64,000 bases of DNA. Source: Patiria pectinifera. Taxonomy: Eukaryota > Echinodermata > Asteroidea > Valvatida > Asterinidae. Below, one piece after another: positions 20,701 through 35,700 of this stretch; the stretch's first letter is position 1, and every line of letters starts with the position of its first letter. The notes below the pieces were generated by a model. It made no database searches, had not been told where the DNA came from, and saw nothing but the letters and a program-made list of their open reading frames with translations. The position numbers were made by a program, and so were the translations under genes. The stretch spans positions 30,617,366 through 30,681,365 of the forward strand of contig CM057135.1 in the NCBI GenBank assembly GCA_029964075.1, written 5' to 3'.

Positions 20701-23700
20701 CAGCGAGTATTTCATTTCGTAATACGTCTTCTACCTACTATTTGTTGAAGAACACTTTAAGGAAAGGAAAAACACCGAATAACCCCAAGGAATACTACTT
20801 AGACCTTTAATTAATTTGACCCAGATGCTGCGCTTTTTCCTTTGATTGGGTGTCCGTTAAATTCGGCCATAGGGTAAGTTGAGGCTAATAGTGGCCAAAG
20901 GCACCGTATGCAGATTACTTCCACAAATATACTCAGTGTTCTGTTTCTTGATTTTTCTGCTTCGCGCTGGTCACACAATTGCACCACCGGCTATTTTTAT
21001 CATACAAGCGCCGGTATTATCATACTCACGGGTGCTGAAAATAACAGAATAAGTCCGCGGTTTCGAAATGGATTTTCCCACTTGGAATCCAATCAATAAA
21101 ATATTGGGCAGGTAGAAGTGAGAGTTATCAAGCCGTGGAGGTGAGTGCGCGTGAAATGGACTTTCAGGAGGAAAATCCTTCCCTCATGCATGAAATTATA
21201 CTTGATTCTCGATTTAAGAAAGTAGTTTTACGTAAGTCCATGCGTGATTCAAAGGCTTTCTTGGTCGCCTCTTGAACTGTGTTATTATTTTTATTCATTG
21301 ACTGGAAATAATGGAATATTTATTATTATGCTGGATAAAAAAATACGTTTACATATCGCTACTTTCATGAAGAAACCAATTCCTTTGCTGCATTCGTAAT
21401 ATTGGCATTGATAATATTTCCAATTACGTTCACACCGTATCAGGGTAACATCTTGGCGAAAAATGAAACCTCGAGTGCTTGTAAATCATCGACACAGAGA
21501 CGTGATTGAAAATATGACAAACAACCTTGAGTTACATTACAGCAAATAACGAGCTATGGTTTACTTCAAGCACCGCTCCCTGATGAGAAAAACACTCTAG
21601 ACGGCATGGTGCGCGGTGTCATACTCGCTGAATGGCTCTAAAATAAGCCGTATCGCTCTTGTGTCCTCACGTAGAACTCCGAGGGGGTGTACCGGGAGAA
21701 CATGCCTCCCGCGGGTCCGCTATACCGCGCGATCATCGCTAAGATCCTTGGCGCATCGTCTCTTCCCTTCTTCATATCAAAATCTGCAGGAGGCGCGAGG
21801 GCAACGAACCATTGATTAAAGCAATATCAGAGTTTGTTATCAATACGAATCGACTAAACTTGTGCGGACGATGACCTCCGTGCAGTTTGTGGATGGGCCT
21901 TACGCTGCAGAGAAGTCCTAATAGGAGTATTGTGTCAGTGGATGGTATCTTTCATGCGGCTTGGTGTGTTCGGGGATTGCTGGAGGCATTAACCGTGGGA
22001 TTATTCATAGCTTCTTTGGCGTCGACTGCAATGAGATAAACGGATTCTTATCGTGTGGGATGTGCGGGTATCTGTTGACACTGTGGCTCGTCCGTTCAAT
22101 GTTCATCTCCCAAAGATGATTGAATTGTTAAGACGGCAATGACTTGTCCGGTCCGGCTATAGCCTAGTCGATTGCAGTAGTGTGTATGAACTTCTGTTTA
22201 GGGTGCAAGTGCTTAATGAATTTCAACCATCCAGCAAAAACAGAAGTAAAACGAAAACAGAAACTAATATAAAATGTAAGAAAGTATACTAACCACATTT
22301 TAAAGTATGTATTCAAGTTCAGCACGCAACGGTTAATAATTGGTTTCAATTAAGTTCATGAGAGTGAAGAAATTGATTGCCATGGCATTACCTTGTACAC
22401 CTGGGGATTCACGTCCGTCAAGGCGTCAAACTTGGTATAGATGACATTGAGCAGGTTGACAACCACCATGGCGTCTCCGGACTTGCGGTGGCAGAAGTCA
22501 GAGAAGCCAGTGATACCGCTGAACATGATAGTCACCAACCCGTGTTTCTTGGCTGGTACCGGCCGACAGTGACGTAACTCCTGGGCTACGGTTGGCGGGA
22601 GAACCGAATACAGCAACCTGTACACGTGCAGGAGAAGGCAATTGAAGTCGAGGTCACTGTTTATACAAGTTGTGAGAAAACGCTAGAGTGTGTTCATGTG
22701 GTAATCATACTGATATACTGTAAATACTCTTGCAATGTAGAAACATAACTTAATGAATGTTTGTACAGTAGACCTACTGAATGTTTGTATTTCCTATTGT
22801 GTGTAGTGTGTATAACCTAATTGACCTCAAAGCAGCCATATAGGCCTTGCGCACATTGTTGGTAATTAGTTGACGTGTACTGTGCCTATTTATGGCATGA
22901 CTACAGGGAACCAGTGATGACTTGAACTCTGACCCACCTGTCTGTCTTGCTTTTCTCAACCTCCAAATCTCTGTATGTCTGCTGGAGTTTGTCCGTCAGA
23001 ATCTCCAGCTTCTGTGTCAGCTTGTATTCCGCCTCGAACTTCTCGGACTCCAGGACGAGATCTCGCGTGGCATCGTGAAGGGGCACGTCACTCAGGTACA
23101 ACTCGCGCGTGCGCAGATCGTCCAAGTTGACCACGTGGGGCGAGCAGAGGAAGAGGATCTCGTTGGAGTCCGGGATGTAGAGCATTTGACCCTTGACTTT
23201 GAGTCTGTGATGATTGAGGGATTCACTGATGCCCTCCAGACCGTGTTTGGTCTGAAGAACGAAGATGGTGTTCAGATGACTCAGAATAGACTTGAAGGCG
23301 AAGTCCATGTGAGGACGTACCATATTGAAGACAGTGGTGATGTCACAGCGGTCTGAAGCCAAGCAGGGAAGCAGACGTACCACTGAGTTGCCACACTGAT
23401 GGATGATCATGTTAGAGTCAAACATAATGTGGAAGGGGAAGATGCGACAGAAGGTAGCTGGGCTGATCTTAGGTTCTGCCGAGAAGACTCCCATGGTGTT
23501 GTAATCCTGACGCACGGTAGACTTATCCTCCTCCGTACTCTTCTCAATGATAGCAAACTGGACGTGGTCGCAGTCATCTCCCTTAGTCTTGATGATCTCC
23601 ACGTCCACATCGCCATTGTGGAGACTCTCAGATACAGACTTGACCAGGCCCACTACGATCCTCTCCAAACCAGGTCTCTCTGAGTAGTAGTGCAGCACAA

Positions 23701-26700
23701 GGGCGCCGTCACTCTCCCGCTTGCTGCATCGGAAGGAGGGCGCCCTCATACCGGGATAGATGGAGGCCAGATGATCGTGAAGGGCGTCCAGGTTCTGCAG
23801 GAAGTCACGTGTGTTAGAACCCAGGACCGTCAGGATGGTGTCGTAGCCCGATTCCTGGCAGAATTCGAAGAACATCCGACCGAAGGCTTCCAACAAGTCG
23901 TTGGCACTGATGCCTGTCACACAAAGTTAAAATAATTCATTAACATAATCAAGAAAACTATCGGTTCCCATAATGACGCCCTAGTGCTAAAAAGAGGTTA
24001 TTTTAAGCAAAAAGCAGGTTCATAACGTTTAGACGACTCTGCCTTTTGTCTTTTCCTTCCTTCCTAATGGTGGAAACATTCGAAACTCATTTGAAGGAAG
24101 TCTCTTGCGAGCGAAAGCAACAAACTCTTTGTTGCGTATTGTATGTGTTATTCCATAAATTATAACACCAAGCCTTGTGGAAGTAGATAATGTTATTTCT
24201 TTCTTATAATATCCCCACATCATTTACAACCTATAGGAGACAGATAGCGAAAAAAAGGCTGTATGTATACATATTATCAATTGATTCTTATTATAGTCGA
24301 ATTTGGATAGATCTAATTTCCTCCAAGGGCCCAAGGCTTTTTGAAACCCTGTACAAAGGCAAACCGAAAGATATTAAATTCTGAATTTAATTTTAAAACA
24401 CGGTAAATTTGTACATTTCCGTGGGTTTGTTTGAGTACAGGCCTGGAGTAAGCACGAGCTGGAAATTACAGTCACATACCGGCCATTTAGCCACGTTCCG
24501 GGGCTTATTTCGCCTGTTTTTCCGCTTCCCTTTGTGGGTCACCCGGAAAATGAAAAACAGCCACTTGTCACGTAGTTTGCAGTCTTAAGTGGGTGAGCGA
24601 ACGTCTTTATTGCGAGTGGCATAAAAAGGATACAATTCGGTTCTGTGTTCCATTTGCTTCTTCCGTGTTTACCAAGTTTAGCGAGGGATTCTTCGCCGGG
24701 CAAACATGGTCGGAAACGCTTGGCTGGCGGGCCGCTCGCCTCGGTAAACTTTCTCGTGCTGTCAAGAATCGTCGCGGGGAAGTCAGAGACACCGAGTTGA
24801 CAGTGAAATGGTCTTTGTCAGGAATTTCCTGAATGCCAGTCGATCGTGGAGCTGATGGATGTCATCACATGTTTGAAGTATAAATGGACAGCTTTGGGTA
24901 TTGCATGATACCGGCATTTTATTAGTATTTGCTCACTCAATTTAATTAATTCAGGGCCATCAAGAAAAAACAACAACATATTATAGTTAATTTCTATAGC
25001 TTGCATTTTTCTCGTCTTGCAGTTATCGGAGATCGAAGGATGCGGAAGAACGCATTTGTCAGTGCCCTTATATACAGATTGTTTTTTAATACTCAAACAA
25101 AATCAACGCTGCTTATTTTCTCGAAAATTAACAATTTAGACTTTCTAATAGTTAATTTCCTTTAATTGCCTATATTATCATATTATCAGACGATAATATG
25201 AACCCGTAGCTACATCGTGTCACAACTCATGATGATTTCCTTTAGATAAGTAACAACATTATTTTTTTAATACTTATAGACCGCGAGCGTAGAAAAGTCA
25301 TTCCCAAAGGCCAAATATTCTCAGAAATTTAAAAACCAGGTGGTAAAACGAAAAAGGGGGACATTTTAGAAAGAGCTGACGGAAGCTCGCGGTACATTTG
25401 GTATTTATTTATAGACCTGATAGACCTGATATCACCTGTCAAGATGAATGACATTCAAGAGCGAAATTTATCATGGAATGAGACATAACTTCCCCAGGAC
25501 GGAAATAGCCCCTGGCAGTATAAATGCAGACACTTTGAGGTGGGTTATTATTTAATAAACAGTATGTGCCGTTATTGTTGTCTGTCTGTCTCTCTCCTTC
25601 CTTCAGCAGGTGCGACACCTGTTCAAGGGAAAGTCATCTCTCACCCGTTGTCGCGAAAGACTCGTTCTCGCGAGAATTCTCACTTTATGACTCTGACAAG
25701 CCAGTAAATCTTTCATACGTTTTCTTCCCTTTTATTTGAGGTTTGATTGAAGTTTGATTGGTTGATGAACCGCGCTTTATAAAATACAGTTTGAACCAAT
25801 AGAGGACGCTGTGCCACAGAGGGGAGAAGGGTAGTTCATGTTACACTGATGGACGTTTTGATACCTAGACGCCCATGGCTCCCATTTACTCGGGGTCTGT
25901 GTGTTTACTCGATGCATTGGTGTTTTGCGACGCCATTTTGTGTCTCACATTGTGTTAATACGACTTTGGTTTCTCGTAAATAGAAAACACCATTACAGTG
26001 TGACATCTTTAGGTGTGCGCAAATTTATCGGGCGCAATAGGCTGTCAGAGAACGCAGCCACTTTGTTGATTCTTTCTTACCAGTGTTTGATTTGTACGTT
26101 CATCAGTAAACATCTACCGGCAGAAATGTCTCGTGGTCCGATCCCCGGAATCAATACAAGGAAGCACGACGTTTCCTTTGGCGGAGATAATTTTCCGGTC
26201 ACGGCCAGAGATTTACGGCATTAGCCGGTCGGATGTCGCTTGTCACGATGCGTTCTCCAATCGCGCACAGACCATTGTGATCACAGTCTGTGATCCGTGA
26301 CCCTGGCCCCAAGAAGATGTGGAGACTAACAGGGCAGTCTTGGATTGCAAAATCCAACAGAGAACAGAAAACACAGTGGTCTGTGCGTGATTGGAGAACG
26401 CATCGTGACAAGCGACATCCGACCGGCTAATGCCGTAAATCTCTGGCCATGACCGGAAGATGTACGTCACTGTTAATATGGGACCTGGACATCAATACTT
26501 TCTATCGTTCCGTTTGATTCTAGTAGTTTTACACTTCCCGCATCTACTGTAGGCCTAATAAATGCACATTTAGGTCTACTCTTAAAAAAGAAAACACCAC
26601 GTATTTTTGTATATTGGAAAGCTGTACAGCCAGAGGTCTCTTTAGCAATTTACACATCAAGCTTGCCTGCTTCCGTTCGTTCGACCCTGCTTTTTGTCGT

Positions 26701-29700
26701 TTGACAAAATGTCTTTATTTCTGACATGCGAACCGTTCTCCACGGTAGCTCAAGCACAAACCATGAGCACTGGAAGGTAGCAGCCGTGCGGATTAATCAC
26801 GCAATTCACCATAATGGTTATGATTTACTCCAAAAGGCTCGCACTTGGTATAACTCTGCACCAACGGCGTTAAATATATCAACGAAATACAGATTATCAG
26901 CTGCATTTTCATAATTTATGCATGAATTGTTGTTATTTTCAAATGGTACATGCAATCTATTTGCATATATCAAATTCTTATGATTTTGTTGCAAGGCACC
27001 CAAAACAGTTTTGTTCAGTGTCTTTCCATATACATGTACCTTTTAAACTTCATACCCTCACATATTTTATGACCAACCGTTAAAACGTCTCTCATTATAC
27101 GAATGATGGCAATTTATAATCTTTTTATTCACGGAAAACCTCCATGGGACTAATAAAAATAAGGGCACTGGCAATAACAAGATGGATGCACTCGAGCTTT
27201 TTTATGTTCCCGCCATAATAATATTAATTACGAATTGGCTACGAGGCAGGCTGCAGCTGCTCAAACACAGGTCACACTGATGAACGCAGAAAACGTTTAC
27301 CAGTCTTTCTTGCCCCTAAGCTAAACCCCTTCTATAGAGCAAAGGACACTTAAAGTTGGGGGAATACGACCGCCATGTTTGTCGACGGAAGTCCCGAACG
27401 CGATATTCACGTCATTCGCCACTTACTTCTGTTTCATGTACGAGATAAAAAAAAGAAGAAGCAAGATAGACGGATTGATTAAACTGTTATCTGTTCTTCC
27501 TCAAACAATCAGTACTTGTGACGACATAAGCAGCTTTGCTTGCATCATGGTTGTTTGGTACGTCAAATGGACTTCGGATTTCTTTATCCGTGGGGTAATT
27601 ATTTCTTTCCGAACCATAATTTTGACAGTGGACTTTGGACCGTTATTTAAACCATGGACAACCATTTCGGTCAAAGCGCTTGTTTGCCAAATTCATTTAC
27701 TTCTAGTTGTGTGACCACTAGGCGTAAGAACGGTTATGTGGTTAAGAAGAAGTAAGAAAATGGTTGGTTCAAACGTCTTTTCATTCAGTGTCGCGTAAGC
27801 AAAGCGATTTCGGTATACTTCATGTTTATCCTCTTCTTAGAGCACAGAGAATGGCGAGCAATTGCATTGACGCCCGACCTACAAGTCCAGGAGCAAATAT
27901 TATGCTTTCCAGTGCAAATAAAATGTATACGCAAATCGGCCTAGAAATAGCTCCAAAGAAAAACAGCCCTGGGGAGGCGAGATTCGAGTCAAAAATGGAT
28001 TTTTGTTTCGTGCGTAGTGCGCAAGTTTACTTGGTGTACTTGGTCATGCCTGGAGCTTAGAAGTACATGCAGAAAGGACTCTGCAATGACTGTGGGGGAC
28101 GGAGCGTGTCAGAGAAAAAGAGACAGGATAGAATAAGGAGTGACACGGCTAACAGGCACGGGAAGGCAACACGCACGGGAAGACCTCCCCATCGACCCGT
28201 TCTCTCCCAACTCGCCATCATCAGATACCTTGCTTTATTTACAACCTTCTCCCATCTTTGGCATATATCTCATCGGAGTGTCTTGGGGAGGATCACACCA
28301 AGATGAGGGGACCTGTCAGTAAACGGGAGATGTCCTTTAGTCGCTCGGCGGAAGTTAATGGTATAACGCCTTAATTGGGAGGTGTGTGAGCCAATGGATT
28401 GGAAACATGACTCCTCATGGCATTTTATTCTCTTTTGACAAGTGAAGACTATGTTTAAAACGTTTTGTTTGGGCAAAGTTTAGTTGCCCCTGTTAGAAAA
28501 TTAGATTAGTCACGAATGGTTTATATTTTCACCAAAATTATCATAATCCATACAAACTCGGAACCACAGCGTGCATTAAAGCTGTACGTCTAATATTGCA
28601 AACCTTGCCAGTTAGTTGTAAACACTATTATAGTATAAAAAAAAATCTGGAAAATTCAATACACGTCACTGATACACAGTAAATGGTAAGAATTTAAGTG
28701 GTGTAAATGTCAAGGAACTTTTTCAATCAAAGCGAGTTTTGCTATAATTTCCGCTTCGTGTCTCAAGGGCATACCAGCGTTGAAAGAAACCTTTTCACTC
28801 TAAACCAAAGGGCATTTGATTCTCCTGTCATTACTTGCAGTCAGAGTGATGATTTATTCACCACCATAACTATCTTGGCAGGAGTTTTTACAGCAATCTC
28901 GTGAGACTTTGCATTAGGGAATACTCAACACTTCAAGTGTCAGGGCCCTTTTCTCTCAAGCCGTTTGAATGTGTATCTTTTGTTTGCTTTAACCTCAGCC
29001 AGTTAAAACGTTATAGGATTTATTAAACATACATTGTATATAGTAACAAAAAAAAGTTTTTATTTGGCTTGTCAATAAGTGGGTGAGTAGATATTTCGTT
29101 GTGGTTGCATGCCGGTTCGTTTCTCTGTCCAGCCAGTGTGTCTGTCAATATTCAGATGTTTTGTTACCAATGTTTGGTGATTTGAAATAATATTTGTATG
29201 GTTGTTTGCTCAGTAAAACACTTTAATTAATCAGTACATATGTTTGATGTCTACGTCATTTTACTCCCTCCGCTGATGAGAGAATGGCCGCTAAATTACA
29301 TTGTTATGTTCATGGTCAGGTGAGTGCGTAGACACACTGTATGGCTAATTGCCTGATCATATTTCTCCTATCTTGTCTCCCATGTATTTGTTTTCTCCCT
29401 GATCAGCTTATATGCTATCCTCTTGATTGGAGCCGACGGTAGCTGATTTGAGTTGTCCTTGGCTGTCTGTGATGACCAGCAGGTACATGATTGATTGAGA
29501 GAGATCCCTGTGTCAGTCAGGTGCCTGGGACTTGCAGGATGGCAAGCACAAATTTAATTGAGGTGCGGAAAATGGCAGCCATAGAGTGTTTGGGTATCTG
29601 GTTTTATTAGCAATACCCTGCTTGGAGTGTGTACGAGTTGAGGAACATTTGTCTCCAGACATCTTGCGCATTTGGCTACTGGCGCTATGGTTTCCAAAGG

Positions 29701-32700
29701 GATAATGACAAATGGCTTGGGCTTAAAGGGCTCATGAAGTGCATATTTCTTAGGAACATATATTGCGCTACTTTCTAATCCTCTGAAGTGTATGAAGACT
29801 AATTGATATTCCTTTTTGGTAAATTTTTACTGAAAACTGCTCTTCTTTTAAAGTTTAATAAACATTTAAAATTGTCCATGCCTTTCCGGACAACTGAGGG
29901 CGCTGTTGTCGTGATGTCATTTCAGGGAGACACTGTTCATATTAGGTGTTTTTCTGTTGAAATAGTGAACCCAAAATAATGCTCATTGAAAACATTTGTG
30001 AGAAAAGTTTGCTCATTGGCCTACTGCCATGAACTGACACAACAACAAATCACTAATGAAAAGAAAGTTTACGACAGCGAAATATCAAAATTTTGTAAAC
30101 TTTTTGTGCCTAAACTAATTTCAACATTGAGGTTTCTGCCTGATATGACATCACACTTTTGCACATGAATATGGAAATTTGCATTAGCCTAAAAACTTAA
30201 AAGGCACACAATTACGCTTGAAAATGGCAAAATGAAAATTGAAAATAAGGTTAAAGGGACACAAAGGTGCATTTTCAAGGATTGCATTAAAACAAATTAC
30301 ATTTCATGTGCCCTTTCATTAAACGTCAAGTGTAATATCATATACAATCGCTTCTTAGCTAAGTATTTCTTCTTCTATTTTACTTTGAAATGACTAACCG
30401 CTATTTGCTGTGTGTACTTGTATTGAGCATTTTGCGCTAAACAAACATGTAATAATTTCATCCAGTTTATTTTGGTGTCTTAAATTATAATTTGGTACCT
30501 TAAATTAAAGTAGTGGCTCCTCGGATGCTCAGATTAAATGTCAATGCTGTATACAGGGAGCAAGACAAATATGGCTACAGTCTGCGTTGCATGATGAATA
30601 AACGTGCAACAAAAGAGCAAGGTTTCAGTAAGAGACGAATCTAACACGTGTTCCGTGTGATGCCGAGTCCCTTAATTAAGTTACATTCACTAAACAATTC
30701 AATTACAAATTCAAGCGACACTTATGTCGTGCGCTGTCAATTCCATTACGCGATATGAGAATCAAAGAACAGCGAAATCAATAAATTTGGGCCGAAAATA
30801 GTTAAAGCAAGTGTTTGACCTCTTTTTCTGTGCACAGAAACAAAAATGCCGGCTTTTGTTAACCGAAGATGTTCAGAAAGCCAAGAATACCAAATTGATT
30901 AGGATTGCTCATAAACGGCGAACCCGTCAAAGGCAGATGTTATCAAAATCTCAGCTGGTAAGCTGCTTTCTATCAAAGTTTCTTTTTTGCTCATCAACCA
31001 AAAAAAAAAAAAAGGATTTGCCTCCGGTTATGAATGAAGGTCCCAACTAGCGTAATAATGGAAGTGAAGACTCGTAATGATGAAAAAACAACATGAGTTG
31101 CCCATGAATCGATTGCTGTGACTGGGTCCTCAACTCTGTATATACGCGTGGTGTTTACAGTAACAACACTACACGTTCGTGCCGTCTTCCCTATATACCT
31201 ATAGACAATTCATATAAGATTCTTATGGTGCACCATTCAATGCACTTTTATACCAAGCATTCAGCCGTGAAGTGCCCAGGTCATTGACATTAAAACCAGT
31301 CAGCAGTTATGCATATGAATACAACAAATGACAGGAAATCAATGGCATTTTCTCAAGTTCGTTGAGTGGAACAATTACTTATGTGTTTTGTCAGTGACAG
31401 GCTTTGACTCGTTATGATAATTTCTTTTTGGGGAATGACACGTAATGATAAACATTTAGGGGAAGGGTTTATAGGAAGTAGTTAGGATTCGTTTAAAAGG
31501 GACAGTGTTATGACGTTAACTTTGGTTCATCTGGAATTATGGAAGCTTTCAGAAAACCTAGGAAATATCTCCATTCATAGCATCCAAATATATAGCTTTC
31601 TGCCTAAAGAGACTTGTGGATGCATATATATCATGTGTTCACCAAATCTTCAGGTAATCATGGGAGCATGCTCTGTATCACGTTACTAAGACAACAACAG
31701 TTGATACGTTACCAAGGACATGAACAGCAGCTGTAACCAGATCATATGTCTTCATGTCATCGTAGACGAGACGAGTTAGGAAATGCCCGTCAACCTCAAC
31801 CACCGCCTCTTTTCTGTGGGTACGATAAAGTACAAACAGACAATGATTAAATGGTGACACTGTGACCCGGGTTCGAATCCCGCCTGGCATCCTTGGGTCA
31901 ATATGTGGATTGTGTTTTCAGTCCCTACCTGATTCCGTGGTTTTTCCCCAGAATATCTTCTGGGCTTTTCCTCTCACCTCTAAAACTGTAATTTCTTCTC
32001 ATTAAGTTGTTTTCTCTCTAAGCTGGTGTGATGTTTCCCCTGGGATGCTTTGCTGACCATATTATGATACAGATACAGAATAATATACAAACGACGTCAT
32101 AACACGCTTGGAAGCTCATGTATCACTGTCTTGTTTGAAGTCGGTAAGGAGAATGTACCCGTGCGGTTACTTTCTCTGGTATTGAAACCACTCATGCACT
32201 GATTGACAATATTGGATATAGAGTGCATATTCAAAAATTGTGACGTCATATGACAATGTTTGACGACTAATACTGGCTCTTGTGACCTCAGGTCAGTAAC
32301 CTAATAGACTACTCATATTTGACTGTATGAATGTTTATACCAAGGCAAGTCCCCAGACTATCCCGTCGGTGTTAGAGTGATTGACTTGCTTCTATTTTTG
32401 TCTTAGTTAGGTAAATTTTCTTTGGTGAGGTTCTCATGAAATTCGTTTTTACAGGCCCTCAATCCAAATGCCAGCATTTGTCCTTTTTTTTCAAGCTGTG
32501 ATTTGATCGCAGCTTTGCTGGAATGTTTAGGAATAACATGAATATTATACTTGAGCTTGTTTCAAAGATGTGCAAATAGAGACGCGTTGTGAAAAGAATA
32601 CGGCACTTGAGATAACAAGCCTGTCAATCAGTGCGGGTTTTTTTTGTCAGTTTTGTAACTTTGAAATCTGCGATTCATGTGCCGTAGCTCTGCGAAATGT

Positions 32701-35700
32701 CAGAGAGGTAGGATTTCATCTGTATTTTCTAAACGAACCTGCGCCAAAATGAGTTTTCTTTTATGCAAAAGCAGACAGTGTTTGTGTAAACTGAGGCCCT
32801 TTATTGCATTTCGCTCCTGTGTTGAACCTAATACGCTCGGTTGAAGCGGCAATGCAATCATAAATTAAACATTACTGAATCAAGATTGATAGGATTATTC
32901 ACGCTGAATTTGTTTTCCTTGCGACTTCTTGAAGACCCGGGGATATTTTAGCACTTTCACTTGCCTGTTCGGTTGATAAGTCAACAGCATAAGTAAGGGA
33001 TGAGGATTTGAGTCAATATTTATAGGAAAAAAATTGTACTTCGTTTGCTTTACTTTAATTGGTTAACTTTGTCTTGTTATTGCGGTGGATATTTTAGCCA
33101 TGCAGGATTCTGATCTGCCTTCAAGTTCAAAACAAGTCAAGCAATGGTTCTATCACCGAGAAGGGTATGTGTGTAGATGGTACAATAAGATGGCCCCAAA
33201 CCGTCGGACTGTTTCTGAAGCTTTTCAGCATAAGATGAACCCATGGCTATCGGGTTGCGCGTGAGAAATGAGGAGGACTGGGGATGAAGATGATGAATGA
33301 TACATTGTGTGTCTCAGCACAGACCTAAAGATGCAGTCTGCATGCCTCATGATTTGCAGCATGGTTGTGATTGCAGACCACTCATCATGTTTCATGTATA
33401 TCATCTTAGATATCGTCGAAGACACCGTGCTTCATCATTGACGCTCGCCGTGATTAAGGCAGCGCCGATTAGCATCCCTGCACTCACGATGATGATGCAG
33501 TAGGCTTGCTCCTGGGTTAATACCACAGCTTTGATATAGGGACCCTCTGACGTCACGGAGAGAGTTATAGACACGAGAAGACTGCGCTCCCATGCACCGA
33601 CTACAGTTCAGGTGCGTTTGATAGATGGGTGCGCTAATCGATCGGGACTCGTCACGATGCTGGGGTGAATCAGGTGCAGTAATTTCCTACTTATGGTCGT
33701 GTTTAGAGCTAGACAGCTGACCGCTTGAATTAGCCAGCTTGAAGCTGAAACGGCACCTTTAAATCCCCTGTCCAGTTGGTTAGGTTCCCCTGCCTGATGA
33801 CCACGAAAATTAGCATCTTTCCTCGAGGGTATATCAAAGATAGCTTGTGAAGCTAACTTTTGTGACCACACTATTAGATTCGCTGTGTCAGCAAATGCCA
33901 TATTGAAATGGATATAATTTTTGTTGTAAATTCCAATATCATCTAGAAGAAGGATTTACAACCAGTGTGTCCAAACGACGATGACTTATGGGGCAGAGAC
34001 ATGGGCAACAACCAAAGAGATGGAACAAAATTTGAGTACAGGGAGCTATGTTAAGGGGAATGCTCAATGTATCATTACGGGACAAAATCAGACATACCTT
34101 CATAAGACAAAAAAACAACGGTCAAAGATGTCAAAGAGAGGATCAAGGAAATGAAATAGAGATGGGCAGGGCACTTAGCATGAAGACAAGACAACAGATG
34201 GACCAAGAGACTCACAGAATGGCAACCAAGGACAGGCAGAAGAAGAAGAGGTAGACAAAGGAGATGGAGAGATGAAATCACCACATACATGAACACGGCA
34301 ACATGGAGTAGAATGACAAACAGAAGAGAATGGAAACTACTCGAGGAGGGTTCATCCAACAATGGACGACCACAGCCTGATGATGATGATGAAATTTTAG
34401 AACTCTTGAGATCCATACTACTGACAGGTGAAGATGTTGGGGACCCATATCACGATGTCCAAACCTTCTAGTTTTCTCTTTACCCATCTTAGTTTGGCTG
34501 AGACTCAATGAGGCACTGGGTGTTCATTCAAATAACATTTGATATCAAGAAGTGTGAGGACGAGTCTTTCTATTAGGTCCAGACTGCCCCTTTAACCAAG
34601 TTCAACTCCCGTCCTGAGCCGCTGCTCTCCCTATTGTCCCATGGATATATTTCCCCTCTGATGACGGCTCCCGTCACGGATGCTTCGCGAAGCCAAAAGC
34701 TGGGAATTAAAACTGGAGATTAAAGACACTAGCTGATGCGCTTCAACTGAGAACGATGAGATAAAGAAGGTAGGAGCCTGAGGCATGCCCTGAGGATTCT
34801 GATCGTAATTAGGGAGCAGCAGTTGCATCACACGCGGGTCTTTCTCTCTCTGATCGGGGGAGATGCACGGGTCTCTACGGGGTTATTACTCGCCAACCAG
34901 CCGCTTAAGTCCGGGAGCAGTAGGGAAATTAATTTACATGTTCGGTGTCTGGACGAATGCGGGAAAAACAAATCACGAGAAGGGGGGGGGGGGAGAATCA
35001 GCTGTCTTTGTTTTGGAGATGAGCGGAGATTTGGCATCATCGATGTGTGACATTTGTGAATTATAATTGGTTTTTTCAGTGACCACGCTGGTCGCTGATG
35101 GGTAGAAAGATGAAATTCATAAATCTCGTTGTTCAAAAACAGGACACAGATAATTATAATGAAAGTTAAAATAAACTATTTATTAGCATTGGGATAGGCA
35201 ACTGAGTTTTGAATTGATTATTAAGGCGGGAGGCAGGAACCACCTGTCTTCAGGGATAATGGATTGTCTTCCCAGCTTGTTATGTCCGGATATTAATATT
35301 TTTAATCATTCTGATTGGGAAATCGTAAAGACGAATCATCTCCAGAGTCTCGCGTAATAAAACCACTTCGAATTATTCTGCATTACAGTGTGTGGAATAT
35401 TTTATTGGTGATTGTGGATTGTTTACACTGTCTTCTACAGTTGTTCATATTGATGGCTGGCTATTTTTGGAAGGATTCCTAAGTGTCTATTCTGAAGACT
35501 TCACAAACAGCAAAGGAAGAAACCTTCTGAATTAAAGACACTCCAGTGGTCAGAAGATCACCGCTGCAATCAATTGCATGAAAGTGACGTGCCGCAGAAC
35601 TTGAGATGCTTCACTAAGCCCGAAGAGGCACCCGAACCACCCGTGGGCAATATTCATGAAAACTGAGACATTTTCCCCTTGGATACCTTCACGGACAAGT

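Larger units (their letters stand above)
23914..31712 (-). other. gucy1b intron 3
   Basis: A 7.8-kb intron. It holds a GC-richer stretch at 24560-24840, a TTCTCGCGAGAA palindrome near CCAAT- and TATA-like words (25665-25800), and the foldback element at 26193-26458. No additional exon was recognised; the remaining sequence is AT-rich and featureless to the eye. Confidence 0.7.

Noticed and set aside
22922-23935. Long open frames on the + strand opposite gucy1b exon 4
   Set aside because: They are antisense shadows of a strongly conserved exon in GC-richer sequence.
26199-26470. Two overlapping open frames on the - strand
   Set aside because: They lie inside the foldback element and follow its symmetry.
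31861-31900. Possible tRNA gene at the GGTTCGAATCC box
   Set aside because: No acceptor stem, D arm or anticodon arm can be folded upstream; a SINE tail follows.
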